This document shows, piece after piece, positions 33,427 to 42,103 of a stretch of DNA of 64,000 nt. The translations under genes and the position numbers were made by a program. How positions within the stretch are numbered: the first letter of the stretch is position 1; every line of letters starts with the position of its first letter. Below the pieces are notes generated by a model that was not told the DNA's origin, did not search any database, and saw only the letters and a list, made by a program, of their open reading frames with translations. Source of the stretch: JANNPJ01 sp035474375 (GTDB lineage: Bacteria; Actinomycetota; Actinomycetes; Actinomycetales; Kineosporiaceae); NCBI GenBank assembly GCA_035474375.1, contig DATINJ010000329.1, positions 1-64,000 on the forward strand, written 5' to 3'.

Positions 33427-35654
33427 TGACCTTCGAAGATGAGATGACCGCAGCGCTGGCCACCTTCATGCTGGAGGCCGTCGAGCTGCTGTCCGAGATG
33501 GAGACCGGTCTGCTGGCCTTGGAACAGGACAGCAGCGATCTCGAGTCGATCAATTCAGTCTTCCGGGCAGCGCATACGGTCAAGGGGTCGGCTGGTCTGT
33601 TCGGCCTGGACCCGGTGGTTCGCTTCACCCACGTGGTGGAAAGCGTTCTGGATCGGATGCGCGATCTGGAGATCTCGGCCACGGCCGCGCTGATCGGGGT
33701 CCTGTTGCCCTGCGCCGATCACATCGGTGACCTGATCGAGAGCATCGCCGCCGGCCAGGCAGTCGAGACGCCGGCCCAGCTCGCGACCGGAGACGCGCTC
33801 CTCGCCCGGCTCACCCCATACCTGAGCGCGGTGCCGAAACCGAGCGAAGAGCTGCAGCCGAGCGACCCACCACCGGTTGAGGTTGCTGCCGGTGACGAGA
33901 CAACCGGGCAGCTCCTGCATCTGAGCCTGCGATTCGGTGTCGAGAGCCTGCGCAACGGGATGGATCCGTTCTCGTTCATCCGGTACCTGTCCACCCTGGG
34001 CGAGGTGGTGGCGCTGACGACGCTGCCGGACCTGATTCCGGACGTCGAGGAGATGGACCCGGAGCAGTGCTATCTCGTGTTCCAGGTCACCTTTCGCACC
34101 GAGGAATCGATCGAGGCGGTGGCCGGGGTATTCGACTTCGTCCGCGAGGACGGTGACATCAGAATTCTCTCCGCCGAGAGCAACGCACTCGAATATGCCG
34201 ATCTGATCGAGTCTTTCGGGCAGCACGGACGGGTCGTCGCGGCGACCCTGGTGGACGGTGGCGCGATCGGCATGAGTGATCTGCGACGCGCTGTCAGTGC
34301 CCAGGGAGTGGCTCCCAGCATCGACGTCGACGAGGTCAGCGAGGAACCGCCGATCCCGCAGCCACGCTCCGGTACCGCGGGTTCGGTGGTCGAGGCTGCT
34401 TCCGCCGGTGCCGGATCAGAAGCTATACCGCCGGAATTCGAGGCAACACCGGCTCGCCGCGCCACCGACCGTGGGCTGACCGAGAATCAGACCATCCGGG
34501 TCGACGCCAGCCGTCTGGACCGCCTGATCGATGCCGTCGGTGAACTGGTGATCGCGGGAGCCGGCGCCGAGCTGCAAGCGGCGCTGACCCGGGACGAGGC
34601 ATTGCAGGCCGCCCTGGGTGAGGTGATGCGTCTGGTCGAGGAGGTCCGCGACGGCGCCCTCCAGTTGCGAATGGTGCCGATCGGAACGACCTTCAGCAGG
34701 TTCCAGCGCATCGTCCGCGACGTCAGTGCCACCCTCGGCAAGGACGTCACGCTCACCGTCACCGGTGGTGATACCGAGGTGGACAAGGCGCTCGTCGAGC
34801 AGATCGGAGATCCGCTCACCCACCTGGTCCGCAACGCGCTGGATCACGGCATCGAGTCCGCCGAGGCCCGCGCAGCGGCTGGCAAGCCGGCGCGCGGTAG
34901 CCTGCGGCTGAACGCCTTTCATGATTCGGGCAGCATTGTGATCGAGGTTCAGGACGACGGCGGCGGGATCGATGCCGATCGGGTACTGGCCAAAGCGATC
35001 GAGCGCGGGCTGGTTGAACCGGGTGCCTCGCTCAGCGAAAAAGACATCTACGCACTCATTTTTGAACCAGGATTCTCCACCGCAACAACCGTGTCGAACC
35101 TGTCCGGCCGGGGCGTGGGGATGGATGTGGTCAAACGGAACGTCGCCGCGCTGCGGGGCACGATCGACGTCGAGAGCCGTGCCGGGCAGGGCACCACCTT
35201 GCGGATCCGGCTCCCGCTGACCCTGGCCATCATCGACGGGTTCCTGATCGGGATCGGCGGGGCCACGTTCGTGATCCCGCTCGACCGCGTGGTGGAATGC
35301 GTCGAGCTGCCCGCCGAAAGCGCTCACCGCGACTACATGGGACTGCGCGGCGAGGTGCTGTCGTTCGTCCGATTGCGTTCCCTGTTCGCGATTCCGGGGG
35401 AGCGGCCCCGGCGGGAGAACGTCGTCGTCGTGGAATATGCCGGAACGAAGACCGGGTTGGTGGTCGATGCCCTGCGTGGCGAGTTCCAGACCGTGATCAA
35501 GCCGCTGGATCCGATGTTCGGCAACGTGCAGGGGATCGGCGGGTCAACGATCCTCGGCAATGGTGACGTCGCACTGATCATTGACGTCGCCACTCTCGTC
35601 CGGTTCGCGGAGGAGCGGCAGCGGCCCGCTCAACCCCGCCCCGTCACCGTCTGA
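33426..35654 (+). CDS. cheA: Chemotaxis histidine kinase CheA
   Basis: A 742-residue CheA. The P1 HPt domain holds the phosphorylated His in FRAAHTVKGSAGLFG (about residue 47). A P2-like domain at about 155-255 (LRFGVESLRNGMDPFSFIRYLSTLGEV) is followed by the P3 dimerisation helix (IRVDASRLDRLIDAVGELVI). The P4 ATPase has the N box DPLTHLVRNALDHGIE and DDGGGID and GRGVGMDVVK motifs. The P5 CheW-like domain is C-terminal. All catalytic motifs look intact. It is the last gene of the operon. Confidence 0.96.
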   Translation: MTFEDEMTAALATFMLEAVELLSEMETGLLALEQDSSDLESINSVFRAAHTVKGSAGLFGLDPVVRFTHVVESVLDRMRDLEISATAALIGVLLPCADHIGDLIESIAAGQAVETPAQLATGDALLARLTPYLSAVPKPSEELQPSDPPPVEVAAGDETTGQLLHLSLRFGVESLRNGMDPFSFIRYLSTLGEVVALTTLPDLIPDVEEMDPEQCYLVFQVTFRTEESIEAVAGVFDFVREDGDIRILSAESNALEYADLIESFGQHGRVVAATLVDGGAIGMSDLRRAVSAQGVAPSIDVDEVSEEPPIPQPRSGTAGSVVEAASAGAGSEAIPPEFEATPARRATDRGLTENQTIRVDASRLDRLIDAVGELVIAGAGAELQAALTRDEALQAALGEVMRLVEEVRDGALQLRMVPIGTTFSRFQRIVRDVSATLGKDVTLTVTGGDTEVDKALVEQIGDPLTHLVRNALDHGIESAEARAAAGKPARGSLRLNAFHDSGSIVIEVQDDGGGIDADRVLAKAIERGLVEPGASLSEKDIYALIFEPGFSTATTVSNLSGRGVGMDVVKRNVAALRGTIDVESRAGQGTTLRIRLPLTLAIIDGFLIGIGGATFVIPLDRVVECVELPAESAHRDYMGLRGEVLSFVRLRSLFAIPGERPRRENVVVVEYAGTKTGLVVDALRGEFQTVIKPLDPMFGNVQGIGGSTILGNGDVALIIDVATLVRFAEERQRPAQPRPVTV

Positions 35655-36135
35655 GTACGCCAGCCAAATCCATGCCGCGATCGGTCGAAATAGCCCAACC
35701 CCATTCCGTGATCATGCACGGTTGCCCGCCTCTGGCCCGTGATCATGCACGGTTGCCCGCCCCAAAGCGGGTATCCGTGCATGATCACCGCAGACGTTGG
35801 GTAGGGTTGTTCTCCCCGCATTTCATCCCTCGGGGTGATCGGCATGATCATCAGCCGTTCATGCACAAAATGGCACTTCGCCGCCCAGGCATGTCATTTC
35901 GTGCCTGATCACGAATTGGCTGGCGTCCAATGGTTTCGCCGCTGTCAGCACCACTGGCCCTGCGGGTCAGATCGCGCTTGGCTAACACCGCTCTGGCCCG
36001 GCCATGGTCACACCAGCACGCATAAGTACCACCGCAATCGATGGCACGGCGGTCGAACCCGGGTTATGCGTGTCCGGGTGACCGCTGCCCGCCTACCCAG
36101 AGACTGAGACCCCGCGACCGTACGAATGGGACCAC
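35655..36135. repeat. 481-bp non-coding gap with hairpin repeats
   Basis: No gene is seen between convergent cheA and the next minus-strand gene. GTGATCATGCACGGTTGCCC occurs twice in tandem (35708 and 35739); the second copy forms a hairpin to 35788 with GGGTATCCGTGCATGATCAC. A separate imperfect stem, 35863-35875 with 35892-35904 (GCACAAAATGGCA, 11 of 13 paired), lies downstream. The rest, 35910-36135, shows nothing recognisable. Confidence 0.75.
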
Positions 36136-37077
36136 TCAGCGGGGCAGCACGCTGGACCGGTCCGGTTGCTCGATCCGGCGAGACGCCGCGTGCCCGGACG
36201 ACCGGGCCGGCCGGTACGGTCGGGCGTGCCGGTCGGCCAAGCCCAGACCCGAGTTCCGACGCGGTGTTTCGGCTCGTACCAGGTCCACCCACGCGGGCGC
36301 GTCGTCGGGTTCGGAAAGCTCGACTTCGGCCTGCTCACCGTCTCGGTCCGAACGTCGACCCGAGTTCCGATCCGTATCCAGGTCCAGCCTCACAGTGGCG
36401 TTCCGGTCCGGAGCCAGGTCCGATTCCGACCCGGGTGCCTTACCCAGGTCCGTAGTCTCGTTCCGGGCGTCGTCCTGTTCGGTATCCGCACGGCTGTCAG
36501 AGCCGTTGAGGTCAGGGACGTCGAGCTCGGCATCGTCGACACTGACCTGGTCCACGCTGACGACGTCATCGAAGTCGCTGCCGGCGAAGTCGCTGCCGGC
36601 GAAGTCGATGTCATCGTCCAGGTAGCGAAGCTCCCGCTCCCGAAGCATGGCCGGCGTGCTGGTCATCGCGGCGGAGAGGCTACCGGTCCGGGGCCAGGCA
36701 GTGCGCAGATAGCGCCGACCGGCATCGCTCAACCGATCGAGCGCGCCGAGTAGGTACTCAGCCTCCACTGGCCTGCTGCGGTATCCGACGGACCGAGCCA
36801 AGGCTGGGATCCGGGCCAACACCAGGCCGGCCGAGCTCGGATTCCGCCGGACCCGGCACAGCAACTGTTGCAGAGCGATGGTCTCCACGTCGGTCGACGA
36901 GACGTGCCCGAGTCGCTCGGCGAGGTCGAGTTCATCGTGGATGATCCGGGCGTCCAACCGCAGATCCTGGCTCGCGGCTCGCGGCCGGAGGACCAGTAGA
37001 TGCACGGCGAGGGCCGTGGCGCTCACGAGTTGGCAGGTCAGGACGACGTCCCCGCTGGTCCAGCCGACCGGGTTCAT
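36136..37077 (-). CDS. Uncharacterised protein with acidic disordered C-terminus
   Basis: A 313-residue protein without a recognised family. A short hydrophobic N-terminal segment (VVLTCQLVSATALAVHLLVL) may anchor it. A helical region follows (ELDLAERLGHVSSTDVETIALQQLLCRVRR), then from about residue 140 a low-complexity acidic then Arg-rich tail, including the tandem FAGSDFAGSDFDD. The ATG at 37077 follows AGGAGCAGG. The preceding gene encodes another small membrane protein, so the two may work together. Confidence 0.6.
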   Translation of the reverse strand: MNPVGWTSGDVVLTCQLVSATALAVHLLVLRPRAASQDLRLDARIIHDELDLAERLGHVSSTDVETIALQQLLCRVRRNPSSAGLVLARIPALARSVGYRSRPVEAEYLLGALDRLSDAGRRYLRTAWPRTGSLSAAMTSTPAMLRERELRYLDDDIDFAGSDFAGSDFDDVVSVDQVSVDDAELDVPDLNGSDSRADTEQDDARNETTDLGKAPGSESDLAPDRNATVRLDLDTDRNSGRRSDRDGEQAEVELSEPDDAPAWVDLVRAETPRRNSGLGLADRHARPYRPARSSGHAASRRIEQPDRSSVLPR

Positions 37078-37129
37078 GCCTGCTCCTGACCGCTCACGGC
37101 GACTCGTGACTGAAATGCGTTGTGCCGGC

Positions 37130-37603
37130 TCATGACCGGTGCAACCGTTGGTCGGCGGTGGACTTCTCGTCGTGCACTTCGGTGAGCAGATCGTCCAACT
37201 TGTGACCGAATCCCTCAACCAGCCAGCCCAGTTCACGGATCGAGCCGGTGATCTCCGTTTCCGACTCGATCAGCGAGGGGCGATCGTTCAGCAAGGCGTT
37301 GGCGGTGTCCATCCGCTGCCGGTGCCGCCGGGCCTGTACCCGGCGTCGAATGTCCTGCCGGGCAGCGTTCATCGCGACCGCAAGCACGACGATCGCCGTG
37401 CCGGCCGGCCAGAACCAGGGCACCGTCGTCAGTGGTTCGCCCGACGCCGCGACCGCCAGCACACCAGCGACCAGTACGAGACCGGGTCCGGCAGGTCGCA
37501 TCGCGAGAGCGCTCAGTAGTCGCACGCCCAGTCCGTTCCGCGTGTCCATTCTCCCGATCCCGCTCGTCCGGGCGACGCCTCGATCCGGGTCACCCATGAG
37601 CAC
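37130..37603 (-). CDS. Small membrane protein, unknown function
   Basis: A protein of up to 157 residues with two predicted membrane helices (GPGLVLVAGVLAVAASG and WFWPAGTAIVVLAVAMNAA), followed by an Arg-rich stretch and a cytoplasmic helix rich in charged residues (LGWLVEGFGHKLDDLLTEVHDEKSTADQRL). No family is recognised. The start is uncertain: an ATG at 37549 would give a shorter version beginning just before the first helix. Same strand as the following uncharacterised gene, 52 bases away. Confidence 0.6.
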   Translation of the reverse strand: MLMGDPDRGVARTSGIGRMDTRNGLGVRLLSALAMRPAGPGLVLVAGVLAVAASGEPLTTVPWFWPAGTAIVVLAVAMNAARQDIRRRVQARRHRQRMDTANALLNDRPSLIESETEITGSIRELGWLVEGFGHKLDDLLTEVHDEKSTADQRLHRS

Positions 37604-37697
37604 TGACGGTAGAGGACCGCAACCGGTGGGTGACAGGTGTGGTCCACGAGGCGGTGCGTGTCGAGCGGGTATGTCCGATCCGAGATCGGACCCGCAC

Positions 37698-38945
37698 TCA
37701 GGTGGTGGGCTTGCGGGTCGCGTCCTTGAAGATGTTGATCACGCCGATGTACGAGCAGACCCAGATCTCCCGGGTCTTGGCGTTGTAGGTGATGCCGATC
37801 GGGTGGTGATCGACATGGGTGCTTTCCAGCACGGTCATGTCTTTGGTCCGCACTCGGCTGACCGTGTCGGACTCGTAATTCACCACGAACAGCGCGGTTC
37901 CGTCGGGAGAAAGCACGGACGAGCGAGGTGCCTGTCCGGTGCGGACGGTATCCAGAACTTTTCCGGTCCGGGCATTGAGCTTGGCGATGGTGCCCTCGCC
38001 GTTCAGCGTGACGTAAAGCGTGGCGGCGTCCGGGGAGAGGTTGAGGTGACGCGGGGCGCGGCCCGGCTCGGAGAGCGTACTGGTGACTTTCCGGCCCCGC
38101 TCGCCGCGGCCGATTGCCGCCAGGTCAACGGTTTTGATGGCGCCGCCACCCATCACCGCGATATAGGCGCGCCGGCTGTCGGGGGTGATGGCGATGCCGC
38201 GGGGGTAGCGCCCGATCGGGATCCGCGCGGTCTGTTTCATCGTGGCGGTATCGATCACGGACAGGTCATAGGAGCACCAGTTGGTTACCAGAACGGTCTT
38301 GCCGTCCGGGCTGGCCTGGACGTACTTGGGAACCGAGCCGACCAGGACGGCGCCGTCGATCTTCCAGGTTGCGGTGTTCACCCGATACAAGAAGCTGCGG
38401 TCGTACCCGGAGGCGGGGGAGCAGGCGTCGTGCCCCTCTTTGGTGAAGCCGGGCCCATAGGTGGAGTAGTTGGAGACCCAGACGTAGTCGCCGTCCGGGC
38501 TGAACGAGGCTTCGACCGGTCCGCCCTGGACCGGGCTGTCCCACTTCGAGTACCCGAAGTCGGAGGGGGTGATCCGGTCCTTGATGGTGGTGACGAGTTC
38601 ATGATCGGGGCCGAACACCGAGATCGTGTGGGTGTAGATCATGTTCTGGGCCACGACGTAGCCCTCGGCCGAGGCGTCCACGGATTTTGGGGTCAGGGCA
38701 CCGGTGATCCGCTCGACCTTGCGGAAATGGCGGCGGGCGCTGGGCACGGACGGTTTTGCCGGGGGGCGGGTCGGCGTGGCCTCCGTGGTGGGCAGGGTGG
38801 CAGACGGCGTCGGTGTGGCCGCGCCCGGATTGGCCGGATCGTTGCCCGCGGCGGCCGGTTGCGGATCGGAGCAGCCGGCCAGCAGCAAAGCGGGCAGGAG
38901 CGCAGAGGCTGCCAAGGCGAGAGCGGCTCGTCGCCCTGCGTTCAT
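37698..38945 (-). CDS. YncE-like beta-propeller lipoprotein
   Basis: A 415-residue predicted lipoprotein: the signal peptide ends in the lipobox LLAGC, followed by a Pro/Thr/Ala-rich linker and a seven-bladed propeller of the YVTN/YncE type. Repeats are visible as KYVQASPDGKTVLVTNWCSYDLSVIDTATMK, GIAITPDSRRAYIAVMGGG and HLNLSPDAATLYVTLNGEG. Such proteins sit on the outer face of the membrane; ligands are mostly unknown. The ATG at 38945 is chosen because it begins directly at the signal peptide. Confidence 0.9.
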   Translation of the reverse strand: MNAGRRAALALAASALLPALLLAGCSDPQPAAAGNDPANPGAATPTPSATLPTTEATPTRPPAKPSVPSARRHFRKVERITGALTPKSVDASAEGYVVAQNMIYTHTISVFGPDHELVTTIKDRITPSDFGYSKWDSPVQGGPVEASFSPDGDYVWVSNYSTYGPGFTKEGHDACSPASGYDRSFLYRVNTATWKIDGAVLVGSVPKYVQASPDGKTVLVTNWCSYDLSVIDTATMKQTARIPIGRYPRGIAITPDSRRAYIAVMGGGAIKTVDLAAIGRGERGRKVTSTLSEPGRAPRHLNLSPDAATLYVTLNGEGTIAKLNARTGKVLDTVRTGQAPRSSVLSPDGTALFVVNYESDTVSRVRTKDMTVLESTHVDHHPIGITYNAKTREIWVCSYIGVINIFKDATRKPTT

Positions 38946-39105
38946 GCATTCACCCGTTCTGGAACTCAGCGTAGTCGAGGGCGGACAATTTGCACCCACC
39001 GGCCTGCGATGGACACAGGCAGTGCCCACCTGCAGCAGATCGGACGCTAGACCATCGACAGCCAGTCACGCAGCAGAATGCCGGCAACTTCGCCCGGATT
39101 GCCCA

Positions 39106-39438
39106 TCATGCGTCGACTTTATCCAGGTATGCCGCTGCTCGGTAGCCCGGTGGCACTCCATCCACGATCGCGGCGCCGCCATCGCTGTTGCGGGTGCGGA
39201 ACGGCAAGATGGCCTGGTAGGCGGGTGATTCGTACCAAGCGTGGGCGCGCTCCAGATCGGGGAAGGCGATGATGACGACGACTCCCGGCAGGTCGCCGTC
39301 CACTACCTGAGGCTGCATGCCGTGCACCAGGAATTGGCCCTCGAACGGCGTCAGGGTGTCGTCGATTCGCCGCAGATACGCCCGGACCTCGTCGTTCAGA
39401 TCGACCGTGCGTAGGTGGGCGAAGGCATATGCGGTCAT
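39106..39438 (-). CDS. DUF1330 domain protein
   Basis: A 110-residue dimeric ferredoxin-like (alpha-beta barrel) protein of the DUF1330 family. The pattern YAFAHLRTVDLNDEVRAYLRRIDDTL, GQFLVHG, VVIIAFPDLERAHAWYESPAYQAILPFR is characteristic. The reaction is unknown. The ATG at 39438 follows GAGGAG; a longer reading would add residues unlike the family. Confidence 0.92.
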   Translation of the reverse strand: MTAYAFAHLRTVDLNDEVRAYLRRIDDTLTPFEGQFLVHGMQPQVVDGDLPGVVVIIAFPDLERAHAWYESPAYQAILPFRTRNSDGGAAIVDGVPPGYRAAAYLDKVDA

Positions 39439-39599
39439 GATGTTCTCCTCGGTGGACGGATCTCTCGCAGTACTCCGGCTCGTGCCAAGCACAGGGCGGC
39501 GGGCCTGAAGAGAATGCTTTCGCCGATTGTCCGTGGAGTCGATTACCTCCCAGGTCATGCACTTCGGCAGGATTAGACCCGAGCAATGGAGTTCTCGTC

Positions 39600-40124
39600 G
39601 TGACCGTCGGAACGAATCAGCCCGTGGCCGGGGGCGGAATCCGAAAGCTGCGCCTGATCGTTTTCGGGCTGGCCGGGTTGATTCTGGTCGCGGACCAAAC
39701 GACCAAGCTGTGGGCGGTCTCGGAGCTGGCCGGGGGCCGGTCGATCTCGGTGATCGGCGACTTGCTGCAGTTCCGACTGCTGTACAACCCGGGGGCGGCG
39801 TTCTCCATCGGGGAAGGCTTCACCTGGGTGTTCACCGGGGTCGCGGCGCTGATCGTGGTCGCCGTCGCGATCGTCGGGTGGCGGGTCAGATCGCTGGGGT
39901 GGAGTATCGGCCTCGGGCTGGTGCTCGGTGGTGCGGCCACTCATCTGCTCGATCGGCTGTTTCGGGAGCCGGCCTTCGCTCGCGGGCAGGTCGTCGACTT
40001 CATCGACTACGCCGGGTTCTTCGTCGGGAACGTTGCCGACATCGCCATCGTGCTCGGGGCCATCATGCTGGCCGTGCTGAATCTGCGCGGTATCGCCGTC
40101 AACGGTGCGCAGAACCGGTCGTAG
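39600..40124 (+). CDS. lspA: Lipoprotein signal peptidase (signal peptidase II)
   Basis: A 174-residue integral membrane aspartyl protease that removes signal peptides from prolipoproteins. Four membrane helices are present. The catalytic Asp pair is D133 in VVDFIDY and D147 in NVADIAI, and the conserved ADQTTKLWA and YNPGAAFS are seen. The usual partner (an RluD-type pseudouridine synthase) is not downstream, so this may be a second copy. GTG start. Followed by ribA, 34 bases away. Confidence 0.95.
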   Translation: MTVGTNQPVAGGGIRKLRLIVFGLAGLILVADQTTKLWAVSELAGGRSISVIGDLLQFRLLYNPGAAFSIGEGFTWVFTGVAALIVVAVAIVGWRVRSLGWSIGLGLVLGGAATHLLDRLFREPAFARGQVVDFIDYAGFFVGNVADIAIVLGAIMLAVLNLRGIAVNGAQNRS

Positions 40125-40158
40125 AGCGAGAACCAACCCGACCCTTTACGGTGTCGCC

Positions 40159-40824
40159 ATGTCTTCATCGCCCCGACCTGTACCGACTGTTGACGCAGCG
40201 TTGAACCGTATTGCACAGACAGTGCTTCCGACCGACGAAGGGCGCTTCGACCTCTACGGCTATGTCGACGCAGCGAGTGGGGCGGAGCATCTGGCGCTCG
40301 TTCTCGGCGACGTCTCCGCGGGCTCGGGCAGCCAGCCGCCGCTCGTGCGAGTGCACTCGGAATGCCTGACCGGCGATGCCCTCGGCTCGCACCGGTGCGA
40401 TTGCGGGGACCAGTTGAAGGCCGCGAAACGAGCGATCGCCGCAGAGGGCCGTGGCCTCGTGGTGTACCTGCGTGGCCATGAGGGCCGGGGGATCGGCCTC
40501 AGCGCGAAGCTCCAGGCCTATCAGCTGCAGGACGGCGGGCTGGACACGGTGGACGCCAACCTGGCGCTGGGGTTGCCGAGCGATCTTCGCAGCTACCAGG
40601 CAGCTGCCACGGTACTCAAGGACCTCGGCGTCCTGCGGATCCGGCTGATGTCGTCCAACCCGGCGAAGCAGGAGCAACTGCGTCAGCATGGCATTGACGT
40701 CGTGGCCCGGATCGCCCTTCCGGTGCCGGCTCGCCCCGAGAACACCGCCTACCTGGAAGCCAAGCGGGCTCGGATGGGGCATTCGCCGATCGTCCCGACC
40801 GGCGAGGACCGGCAAGCCGGATGA
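40159..40824 (+). CDS. ribA: GTP cyclohydrolase II
   Basis: A 221-residue stand-alone GCH II, which opens GTP to a diaminopyrimidine phosphate, formate and pyrophosphate. The zinc Cys residues (C69, C80, C82 in ECLTGDALGSHRCDCG), the VVYLRGHEGRGIGL loop and the Tyr matching E. coli Tyr105 (Y121 in KLQAY) are all present, predicting canonical activity. Riboflavin genes are absent, and actinobacteria usually carry a RibBA fusion for that pathway. It faces the pterin-like cluster across 35 bases, suggesting a dedicated precursor enzyme. Confidence 0.93.
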   Translation: MSSSPRPVPTVDAALNRIAQTVLPTDEGRFDLYGYVDAASGAEHLALVLGDVSAGSGSQPPLVRVHSECLTGDALGSHRCDCGDQLKAAKRAIAAEGRGLVVYLRGHEGRGIGLSAKLQAYQLQDGGLDTVDANLALGLPSDLRSYQAAATVLKDLGVLRIRLMSSNPAKQEQLRQHGIDVVARIALPVPARPENTAYLEAKRARMGHSPIVPTGEDRQAG

Positions 40825-40859
40825 GAGGTACCTCGGCTCGGGCCTGAAGAGTGGTGGCG

Positions 40860-42035
40860 CTACGCGCTCTGACGCGCCGGTTCCAGCTCGGCGAAGACAT
40901 CCTCGAACTCGATCTGGCTGCGGGACTGAGCGTCGATCGCGAGCCGGTCCCGCTTGGCCTTGCCGACCAGGTCGATGCGGACGACGTCACCCAAGATGCC
41001 GTGGTTCTGGCGAACCAGCACGGGGTGGACCGGCCCAGCGTGCACCGGCCCAGCGTGCACCGGCCCAGCGTGAACCAGCTCGGGGTGAATCAGCTCGGGG
41101 TGAATCTCGACCAGCTCGGCGGTCACCGTGTCGGCACTGTCAGCGGCGTCAGCGGCGTCGGCGGCGTTGGCGCGGCCGTCACGCCACAGGTCGAACAGCA
41201 TGACCAGGACGCCGGGCAGAGCTGAGACGGCGGCCAGCATCCCGTACGCGGCGGCGGTCGCCACACCCGCGTCGGCGCTCAGACCAACCGCAGCGAACGC
41301 GACGGCTGCCACCGCTTCCCGCGGGCCGAACCCGCCGACGCCGATCGGGATCGACATCCCGGCCAGCACGATCAGCGCCAGCGTCACCACATCGGTGATG
41401 CCGGAGACGGTACCCAGCGCCGCTGCCGCTACCCCGAACTTGGTGACCAGCGAGATCAGCGACAGCAACGACCAGCCCCAGACCGCGGCCTGACCGGACC
41501 GGGTCAGTCGCTTCAGGGTGGGCGCCGCGACCACGGCCGCGCCGGCGGCGCCGGCCAGCGCCATCGCCGACATCATCGGCTCCAGCGGCAGCAGCACCGC
41601 CGCCACCGCGACCAGCAGCAGGACGGTGCCTGCCACCCGCTCCCCGATCACGGCCTGGGCGCTGGAGCGCAGTCCACGCTCGCGCGACGGCCGCAGCCGC
41701 CAGGCGCGGATCGCGTCTCCCAGCACACCGCCCGGCAGCACGGCGTTCAGCAGCGCCGACCGGTAGCACTCAGCCACCGCCCGAGTGCGAGTCAGGCCGT
41801 CAGCCGCCCCGTACCCGGCCGCCACCGTGCGCCAGCGCAACGCCTGCGCCGTGGTGGTGACCACGCCCAGCAGCAGGGCCACGGTGATCGGCCCCGCCGT
41901 GAGCACGTGCAGCGACCGCTCGAACGGGCTGGTGCCGAGGTGTGACACCAGCGCAGCGAGCAGTAGCAGGGGGATCACCGCACGCAACGTGCGGGTGAGG
42001 CGGTGACTGACGGTCGACCGCAGCAAAGAGCTCAT
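40860..42035 (-). CDS. Flippase-like integral membrane protein (AglD/MprF-TM family, UPF0104)
   Basis: A 391-residue protein with about eight membrane helices and the lysylphosphatidylglycerol-synthase-type transmembrane domain (YRSALLNAVLPGGVLGDAIRAWRLR; MSIPIGVGGFGPREA). Family members are linked to lipid flipping or lipid-glycan assembly. After the last helix, the tail contains five tandem 5-residue units (HPELI, HPELV, HAGPV three times) encoded by 15-bp repeats at 41029-41103. GGAGAGG precedes the ATG at 42035. It is the last gene of the minus-strand operon. Confidence 0.88.
   Translation of the reverse strand: MSSLLRSTVSHRLTRTLRAVIPLLLLAALVSHLGTSPFERSLHVLTAGPITVALLLGVVTTTAQALRWRTVAAGYGAADGLTRTRAVAECYRSALLNAVLPGGVLGDAIRAWRLRPSRERGLRSSAQAVIGERVAGTVLLLVAVAAVLLPLEPMMSAMALAGAAGAAVVAAPTLKRLTRSGQAAVWGWSLLSLISLVTKFGVAAAALGTVSGITDVVTLALIVLAGMSIPIGVGGFGPREAVAAVAFAAVGLSADAGVATAAAYGMLAAVSALPGVLVMLFDLWRDGRANAADAADAADSADTVTAELVEIHPELIHPELVHAGPVHAGPVHAGPVHPVLVRQNHGILGDVVRIDLVGKAKRDRLAIDAQSRSQIEFEDVFAELEPARQSA
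41029..41103 (-). repeat. Five tandem 15-bp repeats within the flippase-like gene
   Basis: Three copies of ACCGGCCCAGCGTG(C/A) (41029-41073) are followed by two diverged units ending AGCTCGGGGTGA (41074-41103). They encode the pentapeptide tail, keep frame, and are likely to vary in number between strains. Confidence 0.9.
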
Positions 42036-42103
42036 GCCTCTCCACACGCACGCCGAGCCCGACTGGTTCAGTCGGATCGCCGGAGCTTTCAATCAATTTC
42101 CAA

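Noticed and set aside
35800..36135. Possible tRNA or small RNA gene in the gap after cheA
   Set aside because: I looked for cloverleaf arms and a CCA end and saw none. Only simple hairpins are visible.
37248..39050. A 600-codon plus-strand open frame
   Set aside because: It is antisense to the YncE-like lipoprotein and a small membrane gene, both of which have clear signal or membrane features.
40120..40160. FMN riboswitch upstream of ribA
   Set aside because: Only 34 bases separate lspA and ribA, too short for an RFN element, and none of its conserved core is present.
41029..41103. Tandem 15-bp repeats considered as a CRISPR-like array
   Set aside because: Units are contiguous without spacers, keep the reading frame of a membrane protein and encode pentapeptides. 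No cas gene is present.
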